DNA from: CAYWNA01 sp964459305
Lineage (GTDB): Bacteria > Planctomycetota > Planctomycetia > Pirellulales > Pirellulaceae
Reading direction: 5' to 3'
NCBI GenBank assembly: GCA_964459305.1
Contig: CAYWNA010000368.1
Span: 1-10,568 of the forward strand
DNA: 10,568 nt
This document shows positions 1 through 6,579 of the stretch, piece by piece. A program made the translations under genes and the position numbers. Positions within the stretch are counted from its first letter, which is position 1. Every line of letters begins with the position of its first letter. The notes below the pieces were generated by a model. The model was not told where the DNA came from. It did not search any database and was given only the letters and a program-made list of their open reading frames with translations.

Positions 1-920
1 TTGTCGGCGTGGAAACCGTGCATCGCCGCCGAGAGGCTCGATTCACAGTCTTTGTTCTCGGTGACTCCCATGGCCGGGTCGGCATGACAGGAACTGCACA
101 TGACCGGCTTGCCCGCCTCGGCCTGACTGAGAAGTTCGGTGTTTTCGTTCTTGTCGTGGGCCTTCAGGATTGCGGCCATCGACCCTTGCATGGAATCAGC
201 AACGTGACACAAGTCGCAAGCCATTTCGCTGGACGCCGCAGCCACGTTCAGGGTTTGAGCAACGGACTCGCCTGCAGCGTTCTCGACCGATACGGTGAAC
301 ATCGGGAACGGGTCCCAGGTGCCGTCGTCGTTCATATCCACAACCGGCACGCCTTCCGCGACGAAATGGTCGTCGGCGACCTCCATCTGTCCCGAGGTGC
401 CTTTTCCGGCCAGGCCCGTGCCCGGCTCCAACTGCCACCCGTAGGCGCCGGCGTAGTCCCAGAAATTCGTATGCCGCACGGGATTCGTGACATGCAACGT
501 TTTGTAGCGTACTTCAATGCCCTCGGTAAGGATCGTCGGCTTTTCGCCGCGAGCGATGACCTGCGCCCAGAAGACATTGTGAGGAGGCAGGATTTGAAAC
601 ATGGAAAAGTCGGGCTGGTAACAATGCATGCCCAGGTCGTTCCAGGCAAGAACAACCGTCTTGCCAAGCGATTGGGCAGGTGGAAGCCCAGCTGGCAACC
701 CGCTTGGGACATCCGGGTAGTCGATAGATGGCTTGGGCGCCCATGTCTTTCCAGCGTCCGCGCCCACTCGACTTTGCGGACTGGCAGCGGTGGAACTGGC
801 CGCCGCTGGCTCAGGCGGCGTTGCCGGAGCACTGCTGGTTGGGGAAGGGCGTTTCGAGCAAGAACACACAAACACGACGACGCCAACGGCAATAACGCTC
901 TGCGAGGCGAATAGCTTCAT
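1..920 (-). CDS. Multiheme c-type cytochrome lipoprotein, C-terminus beyond the left edge
   Basis: The minus strand is open from an ATG at 920 to the left edge: 306 codons with no stop, so the gene is partial. The N-terminus (MKLFASQSVIAVGVVVFVC) is hydrophobic and followed by S-C-S-K, fitting a lipoprotein signal with Cys21 as likely lipidated residue. A Pro/Ala/Ser-rich linker covers about residues 24-60. Around residues 91-122 is the stretch LAWNDLGMHCYQPDFSMFQ, which I recall as conserved in uncharacterised cytochrome-associated proteins. Two haem c motifs follow, CDLCH (235-239) and CSSCH (275-279). His255, His300 and His304 could be distal ligands. More haems may lie past the edge. The start is supported by GGGAGA at 928-933, 7 bases upstream. 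The gene lies 20 bases after the propeller gene on the same strand, so co-transcription is likely. A role in surface electron transfer is inferred; no substrate can be assigned. Confidence 0.8.
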   Translation of the reverse strand, partial: MKLFASQSVIAVGVVVFVCSCSKRPSPTSSAPATPPEPAAASSTAASPQSRVGADAGKTWAPKPSIDYPDVPSGLPAGLPPAQSLGKTVVLAWNDLGMHCYQPDFSMFQILPPHNVFWAQVIARGEKPTILTEGIEVRYKTLHVTNPVRHTNFWDYAGAYGWQLEPGTGLAGKGTSGQMEVADDHFVAEGVPVVDMNDDGTWDPFPMFTVSVENAAGESVAQTLNVAAASSEMACDLCHVADSMQGSMAAILKAHDKNENTELLSQAEAGKPVMCSSCHADPAMGVTENKDCESSLSAAMHGFHAD

Positions 921-940
921 GACGAGATCTCCCAAGAACA

Positions 941-2845
941 TCAGAAAGGGAACACGAGACGCTTCGTCGCCAGTCCGTGAAAGATCGGGTAGTAGTGATG
1001 CCACCCGGAGTCATCCTCGTAAGCGTTGAAGGCCTCGGGGTGGCCATAGTCGGGAAGGTCGCCGTTCCAGTTGAAGTTCTCTCCTGGCGCCCAGATCATG
1101 TGAAGGAAGCCCGCGCTATATCCGTCAGGCTTGGCGAACATGGGCCTGTATGCTCCGATGCCGCCGTTGCTGTCTCCCAGCACGTTTTTTTCGGAAGAGA
1201 ACTCCCACTTCCCGTCCATCTTCGTGATCCAGCAGACCAGGTTGCGCGACGAAAGGTAGTCAACTCCGTCGCCCGGTTTCCTTACCCGGAAGGCCGCAGC
1301 AAGGTGCCCTTTTGAGTCCACTGAAATCGAGGCGAATTCGAAGAGCTCCATGTCCTTGCAGGGGAACTGGTTTCGCACATCGAAGGCCGTCTCCGGCTCG
1401 TTCCATTTGTCACTCCAGCCGGGTTCGTGGTGGAAGACCGAGTAATAGAGGAAGTTCCGCGGGTTGCCTCCCCTGGGCTGGAACTCCGGGGCCACCATGT
1501 GAATACGGTACTGGCCGTTGCTCAGAAGCTCCACTGCCGCGCCATGGTCGAAGGCACCCACATACGGCCCCAGCTTTTCGAAAGGAACAGGGAGAGTACG
1601 CCACTCGTCCATCGGATCGCCGATTTCGCGCATGTAATGGGCGTGACCGATCGGCGTGCCTTGCACAGTGCGAGTGAAAAACAGGTGCAGGCGGCCCGGG
1701 GCGGCGTACAAGGACGGGATGAATCCAGTATCGACGCATTCGTCGATGCTCACCATCGCCTCCATCCAAACAGGCGTCTTTCCGTCGGTTTTCGCCATGT
1801 TGTAGCAGATGAACGCCTTCCCACCGAAGACATTGGACGAGTACCAAGCCACATGGATGACACCGGTCTCGTCGACAACCATGGAAGGCGTCTGGTATGC
1901 CGCTCCCTTGCCGGAAGGATGGATCTTGTAGGCGCGCGAGAATTCCCCATTTGCCGGATCGTAGTGGATGTGATACAGATTCGCCGGAAAGGCCCGATCG
2001 CCCCCGTATGCGCAGCAGAGGTGGACCAAGTTGTTTGTCGGGTCATACGCCATGCACCTCGGCAGATACCGGCATCCCCCTTCCTCCGGGAGCGGCACAA
2101 TCTTCCAGCTGTTCTCACCTGCCCGGGAAACGAGAAGCGTCCCCTGCGCCATCGTCTTAGCTTTCCGGTTGGAAGTAGTGATGTATAGGTTCCCCGCCTT
2201 ATCGATGCAGAATTCGCGCGATCCCGACGTCTCGCCCCAGAAGTGGTGATGTCCCGGTCCCCAGGGATGCGGCAGCGGTCCCTTTTTCGGATCCCATCCT
2301 GAGACACCGCGCTCCCAGGCATACCCGGTCAGTTGCTCGTTAACGTAGAACCAGTCTACGTAGGACTGTCTCGGGTAGTTGCGGTTTGCCCAAAGGCCCC
2401 ACTCCCCGTTCTCATGCCGCAAGGCGACCTGGTACCAATACCGACCAGGATTCTCCGAAAGGTGGTCTCTGAGCTTCGTGGGAATGACGAATTCCTCCGC
2501 CACACTCTCCACGATCTCGTCCCACACCACATCGAAGTGCTCGTCTAATGCGGAGCCGAACATCCCCGCTTCACCTGCGGGTGACTTGACTGTCTCGTGG
2601 GGAGCCGGCTCTTTGCCACGCATTATCCGGATCCTGAACTCGCCCTGCGTGCCATCCAGCGCGTCCCACGTAATCTTCTCGATGCTCTCTGGGGTGGTGT
2701 ACGGATTCACCGTTTCCGTTCCCCCTTGCACCGACAGCTCCACTGCCCGGATCGCATGAGCCATGAGAGGATCGCTTTCCGCGAGCATCAGCACCAGCAC
2801 TCCCGAAAGGACCCGGAAACGAAAGACCAAAGATTCTCGCTTCAT
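941..2845 (-). CDS. Secreted BNR/sialidase-like beta-propeller protein
   Basis: The protein has 634 residues from the ATG at 2845. An upstream in-frame start at 2896 would add 17 residues, but the start at 2845 has AAGGGG 10 bases before it and gives a clean signal peptide (residues 1 to about 31, ending M-A-H-A). Residues about 33-170 look like an Ig/Fn3-like beta domain (WYQVALRHENGEWGLWAN near 137-154). From about 190 onward there are recurring blade-like strands with a D-x-x-G-x-hydrophobic pattern: CIDKAGNLYI at 213, VVDETGVIHVAW at 323, SVDSKGHLAAAF at 508, and a looser one at 268. This fits BNR-repeat or sialidase-like propellers. Canonical Asp-boxes (SxDxGxTW) are not clear, so enzymatic activity is uncertain; lyase, glycosidase or pure binding are all possible. 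A His-rich loop (GPGHHHFWGE, about 197-206) could bind metal. The gene is first of a two-gene unit with the cytochrome lipoprotein. Confidence 0.75.
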   Translation of the reverse strand: MKRESLVFRFRVLSGVLVLMLAESDPLMAHAIRAVELSVQGGTETVNPYTTPESIEKITWDALDGTQGEFRIRIMRGKEPAPHETVKSPAGEAGMFGSALDEHFDVVWDEIVESVAEEFVIPTKLRDHLSENPGRYWYQVALRHENGEWGLWANRNYPRQSYVDWFYVNEQLTGYAWERGVSGWDPKKGPLPHPWGPGHHHFWGETSGSREFCIDKAGNLYITTSNRKAKTMAQGTLLVSRAGENSWKIVPLPEEGGCRYLPRCMAYDPTNNLVHLCCAYGGDRAFPANLYHIHYDPANGEFSRAYKIHPSGKGAAYQTPSMVVDETGVIHVAWYSSNVFGGKAFICYNMAKTDGKTPVWMEAMVSIDECVDTGFIPSLYAAPGRLHLFFTRTVQGTPIGHAHYMREIGDPMDEWRTLPVPFEKLGPYVGAFDHGAAVELLSNGQYRIHMVAPEFQPRGGNPRNFLYYSVFHHEPGWSDKWNEPETAFDVRNQFPCKDMELFEFASISVDSKGHLAAAFRVRKPGDGVDYLSSRNLVCWITKMDGKWEFSSEKNVLGDSNGGIGAYRPMFAKPDGYSAGFLHMIWAPGENFNWNGDLPDYGHPEAFNAYEDDSGWHHYYPIFHGLATKRLVFPF

Positions 2846-2855
2846 CTGAACAGCA

Positions 2856-2861
2856 CCCCTT
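2856..2861 (-). promoter_or_regulatory. Ribosome binding site deciding the propeller gene start
   Basis: On the minus strand AAGGGG lies 10 bases before the ATG at 2845. The longer in-frame start at 2896 would put charged residues before the signal peptide, so this site favours the shorter protein. Confidence 0.6.
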
Positions 2862-2900
2862 ATCGTACGACTGTCACACTTCACCGATGGACGCAAGTAG

Positions 2901-2948
2901 CGCGTTGTCAGAACGCGTCGATCGCGCCTGCGGTTGCTTGACCGCAGG
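2901..2948. promoter_or_regulatory. Two adjacent perfect inverted repeats in the divergent intergenic region
   Basis: CGCGTT (2901-2906) pairs with AACGCG (2912-2917) across 5 bases. CCTGCGGT (2927-2934) pairs with ACCGCAGG (2941-2948) across 6 bases. They lie 55-105 bases upstream of the propeller gene start and about 320 bases upstream of the nucleoside hydrolase gene. Neither is followed by a run of T on either strand, so they are not typical terminators. They could be operators or hairpins in the 5' leader of the propeller transcript. The function is inferred from position only. Confidence 0.4.
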
Positions 2949-3078
2949 TCTGCACAGCATCAGCAAAGCGTCAAGGCTGAGCCAATTCATTCTTGAGGGA
3001 CCATATTCTATCAGTCATCGCGCAATCTGTTAGCTGGATTCACGAGGAATTCAGCAACTGCGGTTGCCTCTTGACCAG

Positions 3079-3198
3079 GTGCGGCCTTTGACTGTATTCA
3101 TAGGAGTGGCGTTTGTCGTCGCTAGTCTTCAGGGCTGGACAACGGCTACTGCCGTCACGCTGGTTCAGGATGGGATCTCCGAAAAGGAGCGGAAGTAG
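3079..3198 (+). pseudogene. Possible orphan signal-peptide fragment of a secreted protein
   Basis: A 39-codon open stretch can start at GTG 3079 (VRPLTVFIGVAFVVASLQG, then WTTATAVTLVQDG) and ends at TAG 3196-3198. It has a basic start, a hydrophobic core and a polar-to-Ala region like a signal peptide. The following AVTLVQDG resembles the first strand of many secreted PVC-group hydrolases, where the chain normally continues for hundreds of residues; here it stops eight residues later. No good ribosome binding site is visible. It may be the 5' remnant of a deleted gene, or a chance reading. The rest of the divergent gap (2846-3268) holds only the hairpins described separately and the ribosome binding site of the next gene. 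Confidence 0.3.
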
Positions 3199-3268
3199 CG
3201 AACACAGTGGCGGCATTTCGCCGTTTGGTTGACCCGCGGCCCCGAGTCCGCGTTAGGGAGGAAATGAC

Positions 3269-4384
3269 ATGGCTCGACTGGTTGCAATCTCGCTGATACT
3301 GACGATCATCTTGGAGGTCTCATCTGCTGAGGCAGCCACGAAGATCCCGGTCCTGTACAGCACGGACCTTCATCATCCGCACGAGGATCCGGACGATCAC
3401 TTCGACTTGGCAACTCTGTTTTCCCTGCCGGAGCTTGAGGTGCGGGGAATTGTCCTCGACTGCGGCTCTCACCAACTGAAGGCGCCGGGCAGCATTCCCG
3501 TCAAGCAGATGCTCCACCTGACGAGCCAACAGGTTCCCTATGCGATTGGATTGGGGCACGCACTGCGCTCGCCGGATGACGATGGCTGCGACCAGCCCGA
3601 CAAGTTTCAGCGCGGTGTCCAATTGATTCTCAATGTGCTGCGCAACTCGCCGGAGCCGGTGACGGTCTTCACCACCGGCAGTCTCCGCGACGTGGCCGCA
3701 GCCTTCAATCGCCAGCCGGAGTTGCTGCGTCGCAAGGTCGCCCGGCTGTACATCAACATCGGAAATCCGGCCGCCGGCGCGGATAGCCGCCAATGGGAAT
3801 ACAACGTCAAGCTGGATCGGAGTGCCTACTGTTGCATCATGCGTTCGGGCTTGCCCATCTACTGGTGTCCTTGTTTTGACGGAGGCATCTGGCAGCGAGG
3901 CCGTCATGGGACGTATTGGAAGTTTGTTCATGCGCAGGTCTTGGAAACGGCTTCTCGGCAGTTGCAGAACTGGTTCCTCTACGCGTTGACCAAGCCGATG
4001 GGTGTTGACCCCATCGAGTTTCTTACGATGCAGCAAGATCCGGATGCCCGCGTCCAAGTCTGGAAGATGTCGCGCAACATGTGGTGTACAGGACCGTTTC
4101 TTCACGCAGCAGGACGCCGGGTCTTCCTCCGCCCTAACGGAGACCACGTTGCCCTTCCGCCGGGAATTGCAGAGCAGCAAGGATTGGCAGACACGGCGGT
4201 CGACGTTTTCGTTTTCGTACCCGTGCGTCTGGCGTCCAGATGGGACGAAGACGGCACGGTCAACGTCAGCATGGAGGTGAGGCCGAAGGAACCCAACGGC
4301 TTTGTGTTCAAGAGCAACTCCGACGACTTCGACAAGATAATGACGGCCTGTCTGAAAAACGTCTTGATGGATCTCGGACACTGA
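3269..4384 (+). CDS. Secreted nucleoside-hydrolase-like protein (IUNH superfamily)
   Basis: The protein has 371 residues, a length usual for the family plus a signal peptide. The ATG at 3269 is preceded by GGGAGGAA (3256-3263) at 5 bases. Residues 1-23 form a signal peptide ending S-S-A-E-A-A. The segment STDLHHPHEDPDDHFDLATL (31-50) corresponds to the aspartate motif that holds calcium in inosine/uridine nucleoside hydrolases (D-x-D-P-G-x-D-D), but with a longer, His-rich loop between the first Asp and the D-D pair. VTVFTTGSLRDVAAAF (131-146) matches the core strand and helix (ATGPLTN in the family), and WEYNVKLDRSAY (176-187) matches the E-F-N-x-x-x-D-P-E-A motif. The C-terminal family aspartate is not obvious. 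Hydrolysis of an N-ribosidic or similar glycosidic bond outside the cytoplasm is a reasonable inference; the substrate is unknown. Divergent from the propeller gene, followed by hcp on the same strand after 215 bases. Confidence 0.75.
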   Translation: MARLVAISLILTIILEVSSAEAATKIPVLYSTDLHHPHEDPDDHFDLATLFSLPELEVRGIVLDCGSHQLKAPGSIPVKQMLHLTSQQVPYAIGLGHALRSPDDDGCDQPDKFQRGVQLILNVLRNSPEPVTVFTTGSLRDVAAAFNRQPELLRRKVARLYINIGNPAAGADSRQWEYNVKLDRSAYCCIMRSGLPIYWCPCFDGGIWQRGRHGTYWKFVHAQVLETASRQLQNWFLYALTKPMGVDPIEFLTMQQDPDARVQVWKMSRNMWCTGPFLHAAGRRVFLRPNGDHVALPPGIAEQQGLADTAVDVFVFVPVRLASRWDEDGTVNVSMEVRPKEPNGFVFKSNSDDFDKIMTACLKNVLMDLGH

Positions 4385-4466
4385 ATCGGGTGCCGTAATC
4401 AGTGCCAGAGACTCCACGCCCGCGAGGTTCTTGTAACCAACAGTGCCATCTGCGCATCGTTTATAA

Positions 4467-4599
4467 CAGGCATCGCCGAAACCAGGCATCGGGTTGTTTG
4501 TCAGGGGAAACACGATATTCTGCAGATGGGTGGGATTTGCGGCCTGCGATTGTCCACGTGAGACCATTGTTTGTCATCTCTTTGCCAAGGGAAACACGA
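4467..4599 (+). repeat. Short direct repeats in the leader upstream of hcp
   Basis: CAGGCATCG occurs at 4467-4475 and 4483-4491, with a 16-base period. TTGTTTGTCA occurs at 4494-4503 and 4567-4576, and each copy is followed by GGGAAACACGA (4505-4515 and 4589-4599). The two parts are 1 base apart in the first copy and 12 bases apart in the second. The second copy contains the hcp ribosome binding site and ends directly before the start codon. In the first copy TGTTT and AAACA form an inverted repeat separated by 8 bases (4495-4512). The repeats may be a regulator-binding array or a local duplication. No canonical FNR site (TTGAT-N4-ATCAA) is present. A TATAAC at 4462-4467 could be a -10 element, but no matching -35 is clear. 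Confidence 0.5.
4587..4592 (+). promoter_or_regulatory. Ribosome binding site deciding the hcp start
   Basis: AAGGGA lies 7 bases before the ATG at 4600. The reading frame stays open upstream to 4402, but that extension has no family character. An ATG at 4606 is also possible and would remove two residues. Confidence 0.65.
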
Positions 4600-5916
4600 A
4601 TGACTATGCACTGCTATCAATGTGAAATGTCGGCCCCGGAGGCGTGTGGCGCCAAAGGACAAGACAAGGGTACTTGTGGAAAAACGGAGACGCTTGCGCG
4701 GCTCCAGGATATCATGATCTTCGGCCTGAAGGGGCTGGCGGCTTATCGCGAGCACGCCGCGGAATTGGGCGCCGACACGCGCGAAGTGGATGATGTCATG
4801 TCGGAGACGCTCTATTTTACGCTGACCAACGTGAATTTCAGTTTTGAGGAACACGTCGCGCAGTTGATGAAAGTCGGACAAGCGGGTGTGAAGGTCATGG
4901 GGCTGTTGAGTGACGCCCACACGAAGGCCCTGGGAGTTCCGACGCCCGTGACGGTGACTGAGAACAAGGCGGAAGGGAAAGCTATTCTCGTCAGTGGCCA
5001 CAATCTGTTCATGTTGAAGGATTTGCTGGAAGCCACCGACGGCAAAGGCGTCAATATCTACACGCACTCCGAGATGCTGCCGGCTCACGGCTATCCGGAA
5101 CTAAGGAAGCATCCTCAGTTGAAGGGAAACATCGGCAAAGCGTGGTTTGACCAGAAGAAACTGTTCGAACAATGGCCGGGCGCGATCATCGTCAACACGA
5201 ATTGCATCGTTCCTCCCTCAAAGACTTGCGGCTACCTTGACAGGCTCTTCACTTACAAGATCGTTGGTGTCGAAGGCGCCACGAAAACTAAAGACGATGA
5301 TTTCGGCCCGGTCATCGAGAAGGCGTTGAGTCTGCCGGAGGTGAGCGATTTCAGCAGCGACGAAACCGTGACGACCGGCCACCATTACAAGACGATTCTT
5401 GGCCTTGCGCCCGAAATACTCGAAGCGATTCAGGGTGGCAAGCTGAAGCAGGTGTTTGTGGTCGCCGGTTGCGACGCGCCCGGGAAGGCCGGTGACTACT
5501 TCCGCGAGCTGACGGAGAAGCTCCCTGCAAACGCGGCCATCGTGACGTCGTCTTGTGGAAAATTCCGCTTCAACGACATCGACTTCGGGACGATTGAGGG
5601 AACCGGGATTCCCCGCTACCTCGATCTCGGTCAATGCAACGACAGCAACGGCGCCGTCGAGATCGCGTTGGCCCTGAGCCAGGCCTTGGACGTGCCGGTC
5701 AATGACCTGCCAGTGAAGATCATTCTGAGTTGGATGGAGCAAAAGGCCGTCATCATCCTGTTGGCTCTCTTCAGCCTGGGCATCAAGGACATCAAGCTTG
5801 GCCCGAAGCCGCCGCAATTCGTCAACGAGGAGATTGCCGACTTCCTGGTCAAACAGTTCGGACTGAGTTTCACAACAACGGCCGACGATGATGTGAAAGA
5901 ACTGCTTGCGGTCTGA
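4600..5916 (+). CDS. hcp: Hybrid cluster protein (hydroxylamine/nitric oxide reductase family), short form
   Basis: The 438-residue protein starts MTMHCYQCEM and matches the hybrid cluster (prismane) family throughout. These cytoplasmic iron-sulfur proteins reduce hydroxylamine in vitro and are linked to NO detoxification. Hybrid 4Fe-2S-2O cluster ligands seen, named by family position: His134 (SGHNL), Glu158 (SEMLPAHGYP), Cys202 (NTNCI), Cys291 (AGCDAPG, the persulfide Cys), Cys319 (SSCGKFRFN), Cys346 (GQCND), Glu380 and Lys382 (SWMEQKAV). The N-terminal cluster cysteines are Cys5, Cys8, Cys16 and Cys26, a C-x2-C-x7-C-x9-C spacing. This differs from C-x2-C-x7/8-C-x5-C of anaerobe-type proteins and C-x2-C-x11-C-x6-C of enterobacterial ones. 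The length is about 110 residues below the usual 550, as in class III proteins, which lack part of the helical domain after the N-terminal cluster. No hcr reductase gene is adjacent. It appears to be a single-gene unit closed by the terminator at 5949-5989. Confidence 0.95.
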   Translation: MTMHCYQCEMSAPEACGAKGQDKGTCGKTETLARLQDIMIFGLKGLAAYREHAAELGADTREVDDVMSETLYFTLTNVNFSFEEHVAQLMKVGQAGVKVMGLLSDAHTKALGVPTPVTVTENKAEGKAILVSGHNLFMLKDLLEATDGKGVNIYTHSEMLPAHGYPELRKHPQLKGNIGKAWFDQKKLFEQWPGAIIVNTNCIVPPSKTCGYLDRLFTYKIVGVEGATKTKDDDFGPVIEKALSLPEVSDFSSDETVTTGHHYKTILGLAPEILEAIQGGKLKQVFVVAGCDAPGKAGDYFRELTEKLPANAAIVTSSCGKFRFNDIDFGTIEGTGIPRYLDLGQCNDSNGAVEIALALSQALDVPVNDLPVKIILSWMEQKAVIILLALFSLGIKDIKLGPKPPQFVNEEIADFLVKQFGLSFTTTADDDVKELLAV

Positions 5917-5948
5917 AAACGGAAGAAGTGTCCGGAATCTCTGGCAGT

Positions 5949-5989
5949 AGAGGGCCCTGCAACGGAATGCGGCAGGGTTCTCTGCTTTT
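5949..5989 (+). terminator. Rho-independent terminator after hcp
   Basis: AGAGGGCCCTGC (5949-5960) pairs along all 12 bases with GCAGGGTTCTCT (5972-5983); two of the pairs are G-U. The loop has 11 bases, and the stem is followed by GCTTTT. It starts 32 bases after the hcp stop, separating hcp from the lyase gene. Confidence 0.8.
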
Positions 5990-6012
5990 CCCTGGCATCG
6001 TTGTGACCCGTC

Positions 6013-6579
6013 ATGGCATCAACACTTTCGCGGAAACTTCTGAGCGGATACGGATTCGGCATCTTCCTTCTGATCTGGGGCGTTCTCTGCTTGGAGGCAC
6101 TCGCGGCGGATCACCCGTTCGAGTCGCCGCCTGCTCCGGCTCAAACTGTGCCGAGACCGTTCGACGGTGAGACGGTCACCGCCAATCCGCCCTGCTTCGT
6201 GTATCCGGCGGTCCGCAACTTCGATGACTACGTGGTCGAGTTCAGTCAAGATCGGGGCTTTCCCACCGACGCGACACGGGTCCTCACGGGGTCTTGGATG
6301 CTGAACGTGCCGCGGGAATCGCTCACGCCAGGCCGTTGGTATTGGCGCTGGCGGCCAGGACGGCCTGGCGGTCAGTGGCGACATGGATGTCAACGAGATG
6401 CTCCACTACACACTGCTGCAACTCTGGTCCCCCTTCTATCCGCCCTACGGCGATGCAGACGGCGGCTGGAACGAGGGGCCGGCGTACTGGGGCTGGATCG
6501 CCCGGGTCTGCGCTCACACATACACCCTTGTCCAGCGCGCGACGGGCATCGCGGTACATCAACGTTCCAACATGCGTAA
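6013..6579 (+). pseudogene. 5' part of a broken heparinase II/III-like lyase gene (signal peptide and Fn3-like domain)
   Basis: The ATG at 6013 starts a signal peptide (MASTLSRKLLSGYGFGIFLL and onward, cleaved near ALA-ADHP at residues 30-34). Residues about 50-116 look like the Fn3-like N-terminal domain of DUF4962/heparinase II-type proteins: NPPCFVYPAV, DDYVVEFSQD, then LTPGRWYWRWR at 104-114. After about residue 116 (nt 6360) the translation becomes Arg/Cys-rich and unlike any lyase, because the homologous reading moves to the frame of the next feature. The real coding part is therefore 6013 to about 6355, and the stop at 6579 belongs to an out-of-frame tail. No clear ribosome binding site precedes 6013. 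A sequencing or assembly error remains possible, but a one- or two-base slip alone would not explain the missing barrel segment. Confidence 0.6.

Noticed and set aside
9..914. A 301-codon open frame on the plus strand
   Set aside because: It is codon-aligned antisense to the cytochrome lipoprotein, whose translation has a signal, haem motifs and a ribosome binding site. The plus reading shows no domain.
3071..3100. TTGACC with TATTCA 18 bases later as a promoter for the nucleoside hydrolase gene
   Set aside because: The -10 match is poor (only the first three bases), and the site overlaps the possible pseudogene fragment.
3320..4567. A 415-codon open frame on the minus strand opposite the nucleoside hydrolase
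   Set aside because: It is mostly antisense to a gene with clear family motifs. The part beyond 4384 (ADGTVGYKNLAGVE) looks protein-like, but I do not recognise it and cannot support it.
4402..4599. N-terminal extension of Hcp by 66 residues
   Set aside because: The family begins at or very near M-x-C-x-x-C, and a good ribosome binding site precedes 4600. The extension is low in family character and overlaps the direct repeats.
6348..6371. CTGGCGG occurring twice at the lyase junction as a possible deletion footprint
   Set aside because: Deletion between short repeats normally leaves one copy, and such GC-rich heptamers are common here by chance.
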